NCBI GenBank assembly: GCA_016927065.1
Contig: JAFGNJ010000019.1
Span: forward strand, 124,001-188,000
Reading direction: 5' to 3'
Origin: Deltaproteobacteria bacterium
Lineage (GTDB): Bacteria; Desulfobacterota; B13-G15; RBG-16-54-18
Length of the DNA: 64,000 bases
Of this stretch, positions 10,392 through 19,780 are shown in pieces. The translations under genes and the position numbers were made by a program. Positions within the stretch are counted from its first letter, which is position 1. The number at the start of each line of letters is the position of its first letter. The notes beneath the pieces are model-generated. The model saw nothing but the letters and a program-made list of their open reading frames with translations. It was not told where the DNA came from and did not search any database.

Positions 10392-10466
10392 TAATATTTC
10401 TTCTTGCTAAAAATAATATGGTATGCTAGGTTTATGTGATTTTTTTCTCAAAAGGAGGCTGAAAAA

Positions 10467-10607
10467 ATGATACCGTGGGGACAAGCCGTAAAGGTATTCG
10501 TATTTGGGTTCTCAGGGGTTTTCACTACCCTCATCATCCTCGTCATTACCATTCTCGTCTTGGGCAAACTTATTAACCTGTTCAAAAAACCAAAAGCATC
10601 TGTATAG
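10467..10607 (+). CDS. OadG/gamma-like small membrane subunit of Na+-translocating decarboxylase (46 aa)
   Basis: Hand translation: [49 protein letters not shown] aaaggagg; 11 bp before the beta-subunit gene. Missing from the ORF track because of its length. Confidence 0.75.
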   Translation: MIPWGQAVKVFVFGFSGVFTTLIILVITILVLGKLINLFKKPKASV

Positions 10608-10618
10608 AGGAGAGCATC

Positions 10619-11758
10619 ATGACCGAGTTTCTAAGCACCATGTTACTGAAGACGGGCTTTATGAGCCTAGAGGTGAAGCATCTCGTTATGTGGCTCATAG
10701 GTTTTTTATTCATCTATCTGGCCATTAAAAAGGAATATGAGCCCCTGCTCCTCCTGCCTATAGGGTTTGCGATTCTAGCCGTCAACCTACCCCTTACCGG
10801 CCTCATGGAGGAAGGCGGCTTATTTCAGATCTTCTATCACTTTGGTCTGGAGTGGGAGGTGATCCCCCCCCTTATCTTTCTCGGCATAGGCGCGATGACC
10901 GATTTCGGCCCTCTCATCGCCAATCCCAAGACCTTGCTTTTAGGAGCAGCCGCTCAGTTCGGGGTGTACGTTGCGTTCTTCGGGGCACTCTTGATCGGAT
11001 ACATATTTCCTAAGATCGGCTTCGGGATTCCTGAGGCCTGCTCCATCGGGATCATCGGCGGGGCAGACGGTCCAACAACCATCTTCACCACCGTAAAGCT
11101 TGCACCTCATCTTTTGGGTGCGACCGCCGTTGCGGCCTACTCCTACATGTCCATGGTCCCTATCATTCAGCCTCCGATTATGAAGCTACTCACCTCCGAA
11201 AAAGAGCGTAAAATCAAGATGCGACAGCTGAGGTCGGTGTCTCATCTCGAGAAAATTCTCTTCCCCCTAGCCGCCACCTTGATCATCTGCCTTATCGTTC
11301 CACCTGCTGCCCCGCTGATGGCCATGTTTATGATCGGTAACCTCTTTAGAGAATCAGGGGTCGTAAAAAGGTTGACCGGCGCTGCCCAGAACGAACTGAT
11401 GAATATCGTCACCATCTTCTTGGGGGTGTCGGTAGGGGCCACTATGTCGGCGGACAGCTTTCTCAGGCCCCAGGCCTTGCTGATATTTGCCCTGGGTTTG
11501 GTGGCCTTTGTCTTCAGCACTGCGGGTGGATTGATGTTGGCAAAACTGATGAATCTCTTTCTCAAGGAGAAGATCAATCCCCTCATCGGATCGGCAGGGG
11601 TCTCCGCAGTCCCCATGGCATCCAGAGTGACGCAAAAGCTTGGCGCCGAAGCAGACCCCCAAAACTTCCTCCTCATGCATGCCATGGGTCCTAATATAGC
11701 CGGGGTCATTGGTACCGTGGTGGCCGCAGGCTTCTTTATCTCCATGGCAGGAGGTTAA
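10619..11758 (+). CDS. Na+-translocating decarboxylase beta subunit (glutaconyl-CoA/methylmalonyl-CoA/oxaloacetate type)
   Basis: [80 protein letters not shown]; polytopic. Confidence 0.95.
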   Translation: MTEFLSTMLLKTGFMSLEVKHLVMWLIGFLFIYLAIKKEYEPLLLLPIGFAILAVNLPLTGLMEEGGLFQIFYHFGLEWEVIPPLIFLGIGAMTDFGPLIANPKTLLLGAAAQFGVYVAFFGALLIGYIFPKIGFGIPEACSIGIIGGADGPTTIFTTVKLAPHLLGATAVAAYSYMSMVPIIQPPIMKLLTSEKERKIKMRQLRSVSHLEKILFPLAATLIICLIVPPAAPLMAMFMIGNLFRESGVVKRLTGAAQNELMNIVTIFLGVSVGATMSADSFLRPQALLIFALGLVAFVFSTAGGLMLAKLMNLFLKEKINPLIGSAGVSAVPMASRVTQKLGAEADPQNFLLMHAMGPNIAGVIGTVVAAGFFISMAGG

Positions 11759-12144
11759 TGCCGAGGAAATAAGCTAACCTGATCTCACTAAGCTGGATTC
11801 TAGATCTGCAAAAAGAGGGGGCTTCAGGGAATCGCCGATAAAAATTCTGTTAGATTAGCAGAGGTTTCACGACTGGGAAACCAGAACTGAAATGTCAGTT
11901 TGTAATAGTATAACTTGACAAAATGATCAAAAAAATTATATAAAAGATTAATTTGATGTATCAAAATGTTATGAATTCTGCTTTTTCAAAACTAACGTAA
12001 CAACTGAAAAAATCAATTTTATCTAACCTTCACCCAAATTCTTCTTGACAAACAAGGTAATTTTGGCTAAATTTATTGTCACGTTTCTTCAAAGATTTAT
12101 GCTCAAGGGAAGAAGCCGCAATCATCAAGAGGAGGTTATGTTGT

Positions 12145-12705
12145 ATGGCAGAAACACAGGCGCTAGATATTGGGAGTAAACTTAAGGCCATTAGAGGAGA
12201 AAAAAGAATTTCTCTGCGTACCTTGGCAAAGCTGAGCGGTCTTTCTGTGAATACATTGAGCCTCATTGAGCGTAACATTACCTCGCCGACGGTAAACACT
12301 CTCTATAGCATCAGTAGAGCCCTGGCGGTAAAAATCAATTACTTTTTCGATGAAGAGAGGATAGAAGAGGCGATTTTCACCAAAAAGGAACTCCGCAAGC
12401 AGGTGGAAGCCAAGGATAAGGGGATGAAATTTGAGAGCCTTGGTACCGGCCTCATTCAACAAGGTCTGGAGGCCTATCTGCTAACCGCCACCAAAGGAAC
12501 CAAAAGCGGAAGCAAAGGGATAAGTCATCTCGGAGACGAGCTGATTTTTTGTCTGCAGGGAAAATTGCAATTCGAGGTAAAGAAAGAGAAATACGTCCTT
12601 GAAGAAGGAGATAGTCTTCTCTTTAAAGGAAGTCTTCCCCAACAGTGGGAGAATGTCGGTAATGGAGATTCCACCATCCTGCTAGTAAGGGGGATGGAAA
12701 AGTAA
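12145..12705 (+). CDS. XRE-family transcriptional regulator with cupin domain
   Basis: HTH GSKLKAIRGEKRISLRTLAKLSGLSVNTLSLIERN; C-terminal cupin GDELIFCLQGKLQFEVKKEKYVLEEGDSLLFKGSLPQQWENVG. Start moved to an ATG preceded by aagaggagg. Confidence 0.85.
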   Translation: MAETQALDIGSKLKAIRGEKRISLRTLAKLSGLSVNTLSLIERNITSPTVNTLYSISRALAVKINYFFDEERIEEAIFTKKELRKQVEAKDKGMKFESLGTGLIQQGLEAYLLTATKGTKSGSKGISHLGDELIFCLQGKLQFEVKKEKYVLEEGDSLLFKGSLPQQWENVGNGDSTILLVRGMEK

Positions 12706-12740
12706 ATAGAACGTCTTCCCTGCGTACTTCCTCAAAAATC

Positions 12741-13322
12741 GTGTCAAAAAAGTTGATCCTGGCCTCTTCATCTCCACGAAGAAGGGACCTCCTTTGCACA
12801 CTTGGGCTCACGTTTACGATCATCCCGGCTGCGGTGAAGGAAGTACCAACGCTTCATGAAGCCCCGAGAGATTTTGCCCTGCGGGTGGCAGAAAAAAAGG
12901 CCCTAGCTATTGGGAATCAATATCCTGACGCCTGGGTTATCGGGGCAGATACGGTAGTCGCCGTCGAAGATGAGATTTTAGGGAAACCTCGTGACAGGGA
13001 AGACGCAAAAAGGATGTTGCAGCGCCTGTCCAATAAAGAGCACGTAGTAATCACCGGCTACGTTCTCATGACCGTAGCTGAAGAAAAAACAATACGAGGG
13101 GTTGAGGAAACACGGGTCAAAATAGCTGCTCTTGAGGAGGAAGAGATAGCGTGGTATATCAATACCGGTGAGCCTTTTGATAAGGCAGGAGGATATGCCA
13201 TACAAGGGCAAGGGGCCTTTATGGTAGAATGGATTGATGGATCCTATACCAATGTCGTGGGGCTCCCGCTCTGCCAAATAACCAAACACCTCAAAGAGGC
13301 GAGGATTGCTGATATCTTTTAA
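12741..13322 (+). CDS. maf: Maf-like nucleotide pyrophosphatase
   Basis: LILASSSPRRRDLLCTLGLTF, DAWVIGADTVVAVEDEILGKP, GGYAIQGQGAFMVEWIDGSYTNVVGLPL. Confidence 0.95.
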   Translation: MSKKLILASSSPRRRDLLCTLGLTFTIIPAAVKEVPTLHEAPRDFALRVAEKKALAIGNQYPDAWVIGADTVVAVEDEILGKPRDREDAKRMLQRLSNKEHVVITGYVLMTVAEEKTIRGVEETRVKIAALEEEEIAWYINTGEPFDKAGGYAIQGQGAFMVEWIDGSYTNVVGLPLCQITKHLKEARIADIF

Positions 13323-13352
13323 CTAACTATAATAAAGATAGATTTTACCGTT

Positions 13353-14039
13353 ATGAGCACTATAGAAGAAAACCTCTTGAGAGTGAAAGAAAAAATAGAG
13401 GCGGCGGCAAAAAAAGCGAGAAGGGATCCTTCGAGGATCAAACTCATCGCGGTCACCAAGACGATGGCCGTAGAAAAAATACAAAAGGCCATCCAAGCTG
13501 GGGCTACAATCTTTGGTGAGAACTATATCCAAGAGGCGAGCCAAAAAATAGAGGAGATAGGTCATGCCGGAATTCAATGGCACTTCATCGGACATCTCCA
13601 AACCAATAAGGCCAAATACGCGGTGAAGCTTTTTGACGTAATCCATTCGGTGGACAGTATAAAAGTGGCCGCGGAATTAAATAGCAGGGCCGCTGCAATA
13701 GGGAAGGTCATGAACTGCTTGATCGAAGTGAACCTCTCCCAGGAAGAATCTAAGTTCGGCATAAGCCAAGAAAGGACTCCCGAGCTGGCCAGTGAAATGA
13801 ACGAGCTGAAAAATATCTCTTTACAAGGCCTCATGACCATGCCCCCCTATTTCGACGACCCTGAGTTGGCGAGGCCCTATTTCATCGCCTTGCGCAAGCT
13901 ACAAAAAAAAATAGTACAGGATGGTATCCCCCTGCCGGAACTCTCCATGGGGATGTCAACGGATTTCGAAGTGGCCATCGAAGAGGGGGCCACCATGGTC
14001 AGGGTGGGCAGGGCCATCTTTGGCGAGAGGAGCGAATAG
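13353..14039 (+). CDS. YggS-family PLP-binding protein
   Basis: RIKLIAVTKTMAVEKIQKAIQAGATIFGENYIQEA, WHFIGHLQTNKAKY, LSMGMSTDFEVAIEEGATMVRVGRAIFGER. Confidence 0.95.
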   Translation: MSTIEENLLRVKEKIEAAAKKARRDPSRIKLIAVTKTMAVEKIQKAIQAGATIFGENYIQEASQKIEEIGHAGIQWHFIGHLQTNKAKYAVKLFDVIHSVDSIKVAAELNSRAAAIGKVMNCLIEVNLSQEESKFGISQERTPELASEMNELKNISLQGLMTMPPYFDDPELARPYFIALRKLQKKIVQDGIPLPELSMGMSTDFEVAIEEGATMVRVGRAIFGERSE

Positions 14040-15415
14040 TGTCGAAAAAACCATGGGGTGGCAGGTTTCCTCACGAGACCGACGAGTTGGCAGAGAAGTT
14101 CACTGCGTCCATTGCCTTCGATAAAAGACTGTACCGCTATGATATTGAGGGAAGCATAGCGTACTGTGAGGCGCTGGCAAAGGCGCAGATCATACCCCAT
14201 CATGAAAAAGAAAAGATCATTCAGGCTCTCAAGGAAATTGAGCAGGAAATAGAAGAAGGTAATTTCCCCTTTTCTGCCCAACGGGAAGACATCCACATGC
14301 ACATAGAACAACGGCTTGTGGAGAAGATTGGGGCTATCGGGGGCAAACTCCACACGGGCAGGAGCCGAAACGATCAAATTGCCCTCGACATGCGCCTCTA
14401 CGTAAAAGATGAATTGGCCGATATACTCAATCGTGTCACGGTGCTTCAAACCAGTTTAGTGGTAATGGCGGATAAACATATCGAAGTAATCATGCCCGGG
14501 TACACCCACCTGCGTAAGGCCCAACCCATCCTCCTTGCCCATCACATGATGGCCTATTATGAAATGTTCAAACGCGATAGGGAGCGGTTGGCTGACGCCC
14601 TGAAGCGAATAGATTGCCTCCCGCTCGGCAGTGGCGCCCTGGCCGGTACCCCCTACCCTATCGATCGCGAATATTTGGCCGAACGATTGGGTTTTACAGC
14701 GATCAGCCAGAACAGCATCGACGCCGTAAGCGACAGGGATTTCGTGGTGGAATTCCTCGCCCACTGCGCCCTCCTTATGATGCACCTCAGCCGGCTGTGT
14801 GAAGAACTCATCATCTGGTCCTCACCGGAGTTCGGGTTCCTAAGCCTGCCTCAGGACTTCTGCACCGGCAGCAGCATCATGCCCCAAAAGGCAAACCCCG
14901 ACGTACTGGAACTCATCCGGGCAAAGACGGGACGGGTCTATGGCTCCCTGGTTACGATCTTAACCGTTCTCAAGGCCCTCCCCCTGGCGTATAATAAAGA
15001 TTTACAAGAGGACAAGGAGCCCCTTTTCGATACCGTCGACACGGTGACAAACGCTCTCGAGATCATGGCTCTCTTCCTCACGAAGACAGAAGTGAACGAG
15101 GAGAAGATGGGTACCGCCGCCTCAGAGGAATATACCAACGCCACCGATCTGGCCGATTATCTCACCAAGAAGGGTATTCCCTTTCGAGAGGCCCATCAGA
15201 TCACGGGTAAAGCGGTGCAGTATGCAGAAAAAAAGGGCGAGGGCCTGGGCGATCTATCTCTCGACGAGCTCCGATCCTTTTCACCATCCTTTGCTGAGGA
15301 TGTCTTTGACTATATCCGAATAGAGGCATCGGTGAATCATCGTCAAAGCCTTGGCGGAACGGCCCGCAGCAGGGTGATTGAACAAATAAAAAAGGCCAAA
15401 AAGGAGTTATCATGA
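14039..15415 (+). CDS. argH: Argininosuccinate lyase
   Basis: KKPWGGRFPHETDELAEKFTASIAFDKRLY, GGKLHTGRSRNDQIALDMRLY, TGSSIMPQKANPDVLELIRAKTGRVYG. Confidence 0.97.
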   Translation: MSKKPWGGRFPHETDELAEKFTASIAFDKRLYRYDIEGSIAYCEALAKAQIIPHHEKEKIIQALKEIEQEIEEGNFPFSAQREDIHMHIEQRLVEKIGAIGGKLHTGRSRNDQIALDMRLYVKDELADILNRVTVLQTSLVVMADKHIEVIMPGYTHLRKAQPILLAHHMMAYYEMFKRDRERLADALKRIDCLPLGSGALAGTPYPIDREYLAERLGFTAISQNSIDAVSDRDFVVEFLAHCALLMMHLSRLCEELIIWSSPEFGFLSLPQDFCTGSSIMPQKANPDVLELIRAKTGRVYGSLVTILTVLKALPLAYNKDLQEDKEPLFDTVDTVTNALEIMALFLTKTEVNEEKMGTAASEEYTNATDLADYLTKKGIPFREAHQITGKAVQYAEKKGEGLGDLSLDELRSFSPSFAEDVFDYIRIEASVNHRQSLGGTARSRVIEQIKKAKKELS

Positions 15416-15870
15416 CTATGAAAAAGACGCTTCCCATCTTGATCGTGCTTGCTATATTCGCAGGGGCGTGCGGTGTCAAGGCCCCCCCAGTTCCCCCTGA
15501 TGTGCTGGTACCAACGGCCATTAAGGACCTGCAAGGTACTGTCAAAGAGGAATCATTTTACCTGACGTGGAGCGTCCCACAAAAAAATGTGGATGGTTCT
15601 AAACCGGCCGATCTGGTGCGCTTTCTGGTGCTAAGACGAGATGAAACAAGAGGCTGTCCTGAGTGCCCCGGGGAGTTTACGGTGAAGGCTGAACTAGATC
15701 TTCGCAAACCACAAGGGTACCTCCTTGAAGATGATACCGTTACCTGGAAGGACATCGGCCTCTCGGAGGGGGTCATCTATATGTATAAGATCATCGGCGT
15801 CAACCATTGGGGGTATAAAGGACCACCTTCAAACGAGGTGATGATCACATGGGGGGAGACCAAAGAATAA
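15412..15870 (+). CDS. Small lipoprotein, possible fibronectin-III-like fold
   Basis: Signal with lipobox LAIFAGACGVKAPPVPP; start overlaps argH end. Confidence 0.7.
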   Translation: MTMKKTLPILIVLAIFAGACGVKAPPVPPDVLVPTAIKDLQGTVKEESFYLTWSVPQKNVDGSKPADLVRFLVLRRDETRGCPECPGEFTVKAELDLRKPQGYLLEDDTVTWKDIGLSEGVIYMYKIIGVNHWGYKGPPSNEVMITWGETKE

Positions 15871-15900
15871 TCGCTTGCAACTTGAATTATGCAGATTAAC
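15832..15900 (+). repeat. Direct repeat copy A: 3' end and downstream flank of lipoprotein gene
   Basis: aacgaggtgatgatcacatggggggaga(c)caaagaataatcg..., nearly the same as 18398-18466. Confidence 0.85.
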
Positions 15901-15945
15901 ACCACAGGTGAAACGGCGAGCACTTACCCTAATTGAAACAACAGG

Positions 15946-16392
15946 CTATTCACGCTCGCCTCGATCCGCTTGTTGAACACTATCTTGCCAACTCCATCCG
16001 CATTTCGCGCACGTAGAGTCCCCATTTGCGATCGCGTTGCCGCACTGCAAACAATAGAACTGATCAAAAGGTAATTCCTTAGTCTTTCTTGTGTCCTTAA
16101 CTGACCATTTGGGCAATCCGCAGTGGAGACAACGACCTATAAACGGATTGCCAACAATTAGCGATTTCGCAAGAAACGGTTTTCCGCACCTCGGACAAGG
16201 CCATGTGATAATTCGAATCCCTGCCACTAAAAATGCAAACATCCAAACAAACATCACGATGAAAAACACATTATCAGAATGAAGGAGATTCTCAACCAGC
16301 ACAGAAGCAGGGATAAATGTAGCAAAAATAATTAAAACTATGATACACCGTTTCCGGTATTCACGCCACTGCTGTTCGTATGTTGTCTTCAT
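15946..16392 (-). CDS. Membrane protein with zinc-ribbon-like Cys pairs, unknown function
   Basis: PCPRCGKPF, RCLHCGLPKW, YCLQCGNAIANGDSTCAKCGWSW plus two hydrophobic segments. Confidence 0.6.
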   Translation of the reverse strand: MKTTYEQQWREYRKRCIIVLIIFATFIPASVLVENLLHSDNVFFIVMFVWMFAFLVAGIRIITWPCPRCGKPFLAKSLIVGNPFIGRCLHCGLPKWSVKDTRKTKELPFDQFYCLQCGNAIANGDSTCAKCGWSWQDSVQQADRGERE

Positions 16393-16566
16393 TTCTCATT
16401 CAACCAATAATAAATAATGGTTTCTCTGTAGCACCCTTGGCCCGCAAAGTTGTGGTTCTGTATAAAACGCCTGTCTTCCCTTCACAAGTCGTCCATCGGC
16501 CACCGCACGCCCTCCGGCCCCTGATTCAGCACCTGAGTGTAGACCACAAAGGTTTTTCCGCATACA

Positions 16567-18048
16567 TCACAAATATTTTCCGAAAACCTTTCGATACTGG
16601 TATCCGTACACTGCAAAGACGAGCGCCCACGGGAAAAGTTGTGTTCGTTTGAACAAAGACCAGAAAAAGATCTTCCAGTAATACACCCGTTCTTCGTCTA
16701 TGATCCCCAGGAATACTATGGTTTTAAAGAATGCCCCAAGGTAGTAGAATTGAAACTGAAATGTCTTTTTTTGCATATGCTGAAAGTCTTTTAAAAACAT
16801 CTTCATCCGTTGGTAGTACGGTTCAGAGGAATAAATGCTGTTGATAACCCTTCCATAACCCCTGATGAGTGTTTCGTAGTCCATCCGAGGGGTAAAGTTG
16901 ATCGTGAAGTCCGTATTGTCACCCGTCACATTCTGCAGTATCCTGCCTTCTTTGAGCAGTCGCTGGTAGAGTTTGGAGCCGCGAGGGGCATTTAATAATC
17001 CTACCATGGCAGAGACAATGCCACTTTCCTGAATAAAGGCGGTTAGTCTTTCGAAAATTGAAGGAGGATCATTATCAAACCCGACGATGAATCCCCCCGT
17101 TACAAACAAACCAAACCTCTGGATCTTTTTTACAGAGGCTATTAAGTCACGATTTTTGTTCTGAACCTTATTACATTCTGCCAGGCTTGCCTCGTTCGGT
17201 GTCTCAATACCGACAAATACCGCCGTAAACCCCGCCTGAACCATCAATTGCATCAGCTCTTCATCATCGGCAAGATCTATGGATGCCTCTGTGTTAAAAA
17301 CGAAGGGATATCTTTTTCTTTCCATCCATTCAATCAAAGCAGGCAAAAACTCCTTTTTTAACTTTCTCGTATTTCCTATGAAGTTATCATCAACAAAAAA
17401 TACATCACCTTTCCAGCCATGGGAGTGTAAGCTCTCTAATTCGGCTACTATGCGATCTTTACTCTTTATGCGCACCTTATTCCCATACAGGTATGGGATG
17501 TCACAGAATTCGCAATGATACGGGCAACCCCTGGAATACTGGACACTCATAATCGCATAGTGCTTCATATTGATAAGTTCCCAGAGTGGTATAGGTACCT
17601 CGTCTATATCTGATAATTCTTGAGAGGTATAGAGATGCCGGGCACATCCGTTTTGTAAGTCTTCCAAGAAAGGGGGAAGTGTGATTTCTGCCTCATTAAG
17701 CACAAAATGATCCACATCCTCGAACTCTTCGTATCCAGTGGTAAAGAGGGGGCCACCGGCGACAATCTTGACCCCCAGCCTTTTGCATCGCTCGATCACT
17801 CTTTTTACAGGTTCCGTTTGAATGGACATGGCGCTGATAAAGACATAATCAGCCCATTCGAGGTCTGTATCCCTGAGTGTGGTTACATTCATGTCTACCA
17901 GTCTCTTCTCCCACTCCTTGGGAAGCAACGCCGCTACCGTCAGCAACCCCAACGGCGGGTGCGTTGCTTTTTTCCCAATAAATTTTAAGGCGTACTTGAA
18001 ACTCCAGAAGGTCTCTGGGTAATTTGGATAAACAAGCAGGATTTTCAT
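16567..18048 (-). CDS. B12-binding domain radical SAM protein
   Basis: MKILLVYPNYPETFW N-terminus; radical SAM YSRGCPYHCEFCDIPYLYG; VFFVDDNFIGN. Confidence 0.93.
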   Translation of the reverse strand: MKILLVYPNYPETFWSFKYALKFIGKKATHPPLGLLTVAALLPKEWEKRLVDMNVTTLRDTDLEWADYVFISAMSIQTEPVKRVIERCKRLGVKIVAGGPLFTTGYEEFEDVDHFVLNEAEITLPPFLEDLQNGCARHLYTSQELSDIDEVPIPLWELINMKHYAIMSVQYSRGCPYHCEFCDIPYLYGNKVRIKSKDRIVAELESLHSHGWKGDVFFVDDNFIGNTRKLKKEFLPALIEWMERKRYPFVFNTEASIDLADDEELMQLMVQAGFTAVFVGIETPNEASLAECNKVQNKNRDLIASVKKIQRFGLFVTGGFIVGFDNDPPSIFERLTAFIQESGIVSAMVGLLNAPRGSKLYQRLLKEGRILQNVTGDNTDFTINFTPRMDYETLIRGYGRVINSIYSSEPYYQRMKMFLKDFQHMQKKTFQFQFYYLGAFFKTIVFLGIIDEERVYYWKIFFWSLFKRTQLFPWALVFAVYGYQYRKVFGKYL

Positions 18049-18334
18049 GCTATCTTATTCATCCCCGAGGAGAATTTTGGATATTTGGTTTAGTCTCTCA
18101 CTAAGGCGCTGCGAGGGCAGTGCGGTTTGATTATTCATTTACTTTTTCCTAAGCCAAGAAAGGCTCTTAAGTAATATCACAACTTAATTGTTGAATCGAG
18201 TAAAAAATTAACACAGCAAGCTATAAAGTGTCAATATATGCAACTTAATAGAAAAACGGCCACAGCAGAAAGCTGGCGGGAATAACACGCCACACCTCAG
18301 CCAGATCCGTGGCTCAACGGTGAGAAAGCGGACA

Positions 18335-18436
18335 ATGGCCAATCCAATATCGTATCGGTTTTACGGTGAACGCCTTAAGGAAGCTACCCCTCCCTCCAAC
18401 GAGGTGATGATCACATGGGGGGAGACTAAAGAATAA
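18335..18436 (+). pseudogene. Chimeric mini-ORF ending in duplicated lipoprotein tail
   Basis: Hand translation: MANPISYRFYGERLKEATPPSNEVMITWGETKE*. Confidence 0.5.
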
Positions 18437-18466
18437 TCGACTCTAACTTGAACTAAGCAGGTTAAC
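18398..18466 (+). repeat. Direct repeat copy B: detached lipoprotein-gene tail
   Basis: aacgaggtgatgatcacatggggggaga(t)taaagaataatcg...cttgaactaagcaggttaac; encodes the same SNEVMITWGETKE* tail. Confidence 0.85.
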
Positions 18467-18533
18467 GCTAAAAATAACCAGCCAGCGAGCTTTTCCGACG
18501 GTCTGAGTTAATTTTTTTGTTATGTGTTTCTTT

Positions 18534-19313
18534 TTATAATTTCTCTAATACTCCCTCAATTTTCTGGTTGATTTCCTCTATTTGTGAGTCATATAAGTTT
18601 GTATTCTCCTTAATTGCTTTTCCAATAAGTTGGTATGATTCAATTCGCAGTTTGCAATACTCCCGAAGAACTTGATTTTGGTCTTTAAGCTCCTTGTAAA
18701 GTCCTTCAATATTATCTAATTCGTCTAGTATTTGTAAATTTTTCTGCCAAATCGGTATCCCAGTAGCTAGGATGAAGTCAGTGGCTTGCTGCCCGTCAGC
18801 TGTTTCAAGTAACGCGAAAAGTTCTAATGCCTTTTCCTCATTTTTCTGGAATTCTGCTATTCCATTGTCGTATTTAGCTGTGTTTAAGTTGTCAGGCGAG
18901 AAAAATACATAGCCAAAAATACCCGCAATAATAATTAACATATATATTGCTCCTATTCCTGTAGCCTTCCAACTTGAATAGAATTGTCCTTTATTTTCTT
19001 TATGTTTTTTTAATTCTTTACCTTGCAAGCGATCAACGATTAAGTAGATAATCCCTGTGTATATTGCAGGGATGACGTAATTAGGTATCTTGTCAATTAT
19101 GTGTTCAGGGATTAAGAATAATGCAGGGAATAACAGAATTGTCGAAATGATACCAATGACTAATGCATTTTTCCCATGGTCCTCATTACCTAAATTAATA
19201 AAGTTTCTCCTTATCAGCACTCCTGCAGCTAAAGGACCTCCAAGATATGTAGCAATAGCTATTGATTTTTGAGAGTAAAGCTTTTTAGAGTTGTCAGTTT
19301 GGTTTTCTTGCAT
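18534..19313 (-). CDS. Membrane protein of unknown function
   Basis: Several hydrophobic segments (ALVIGIISTILLFPALFLI; AIYMLIIIAGIFGYVFF) and coiled-coil-like C-terminus. Confidence 0.6.
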   Translation of the reverse strand: MQENQTDNSKKLYSQKSIAIATYLGGPLAAGVLIRRNFINLGNEDHGKNALVIGIISTILLFPALFLIPEHIIDKIPNYVIPAIYTGIIYLIVDRLQGKELKKHKENKGQFYSSWKATGIGAIYMLIIIAGIFGYVFFSPDNLNTAKYDNGIAEFQKNEEKALELFALLETADGQQATDFILATGIPIWQKNLQILDELDNIEGLYKELKDQNQVLREYCKLRIESYQLIGKAIKENTNLYDSQIEEINQKIEGVLEKL

Positions 19314-19780
19314 TGTCGCCTCCAGGAATAACCGCTAACTTCTATATAAATTATCTACTCTTATCACTCTATATTAGCTGAATACACAGTTGAGTTATAT
19401 TTACTATACACACATAACAATGAATATATAGTTTCTCTATAACACCCTTAGTCCATAACGTTGCCGTATAATACCCCACTCCGAAATTGCCATAAGCCTT
19501 GTGAAAACAATGCATTACGGCGGGTGAACTGATAACACGGGGTGTTACATGGTTTCTGTATAACACACCCTAGAAACAAAAGCCTCCAGAAATTATTATG
19601 CTCCTCAGAAACTTTATATCAGCACCTTCTGAATACCGTCTTCCCATAACCCCTCCAGCATAAGGATACCCCAATCAGCCCATGTGTCAATACGTTTCCA
19701 TTGCAATCATCCCCTCTCTTGTTCTATTGACGCCCCCCTCTGGAGATGCTATACGGGAAGAAAAAGGACGGAGCAGGATT

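Noticed and set aside
10120-10392. 90-aa minus-strand ORF
   Set aside because: Lies almost wholly inside the MITE-like element; no transposase motifs.
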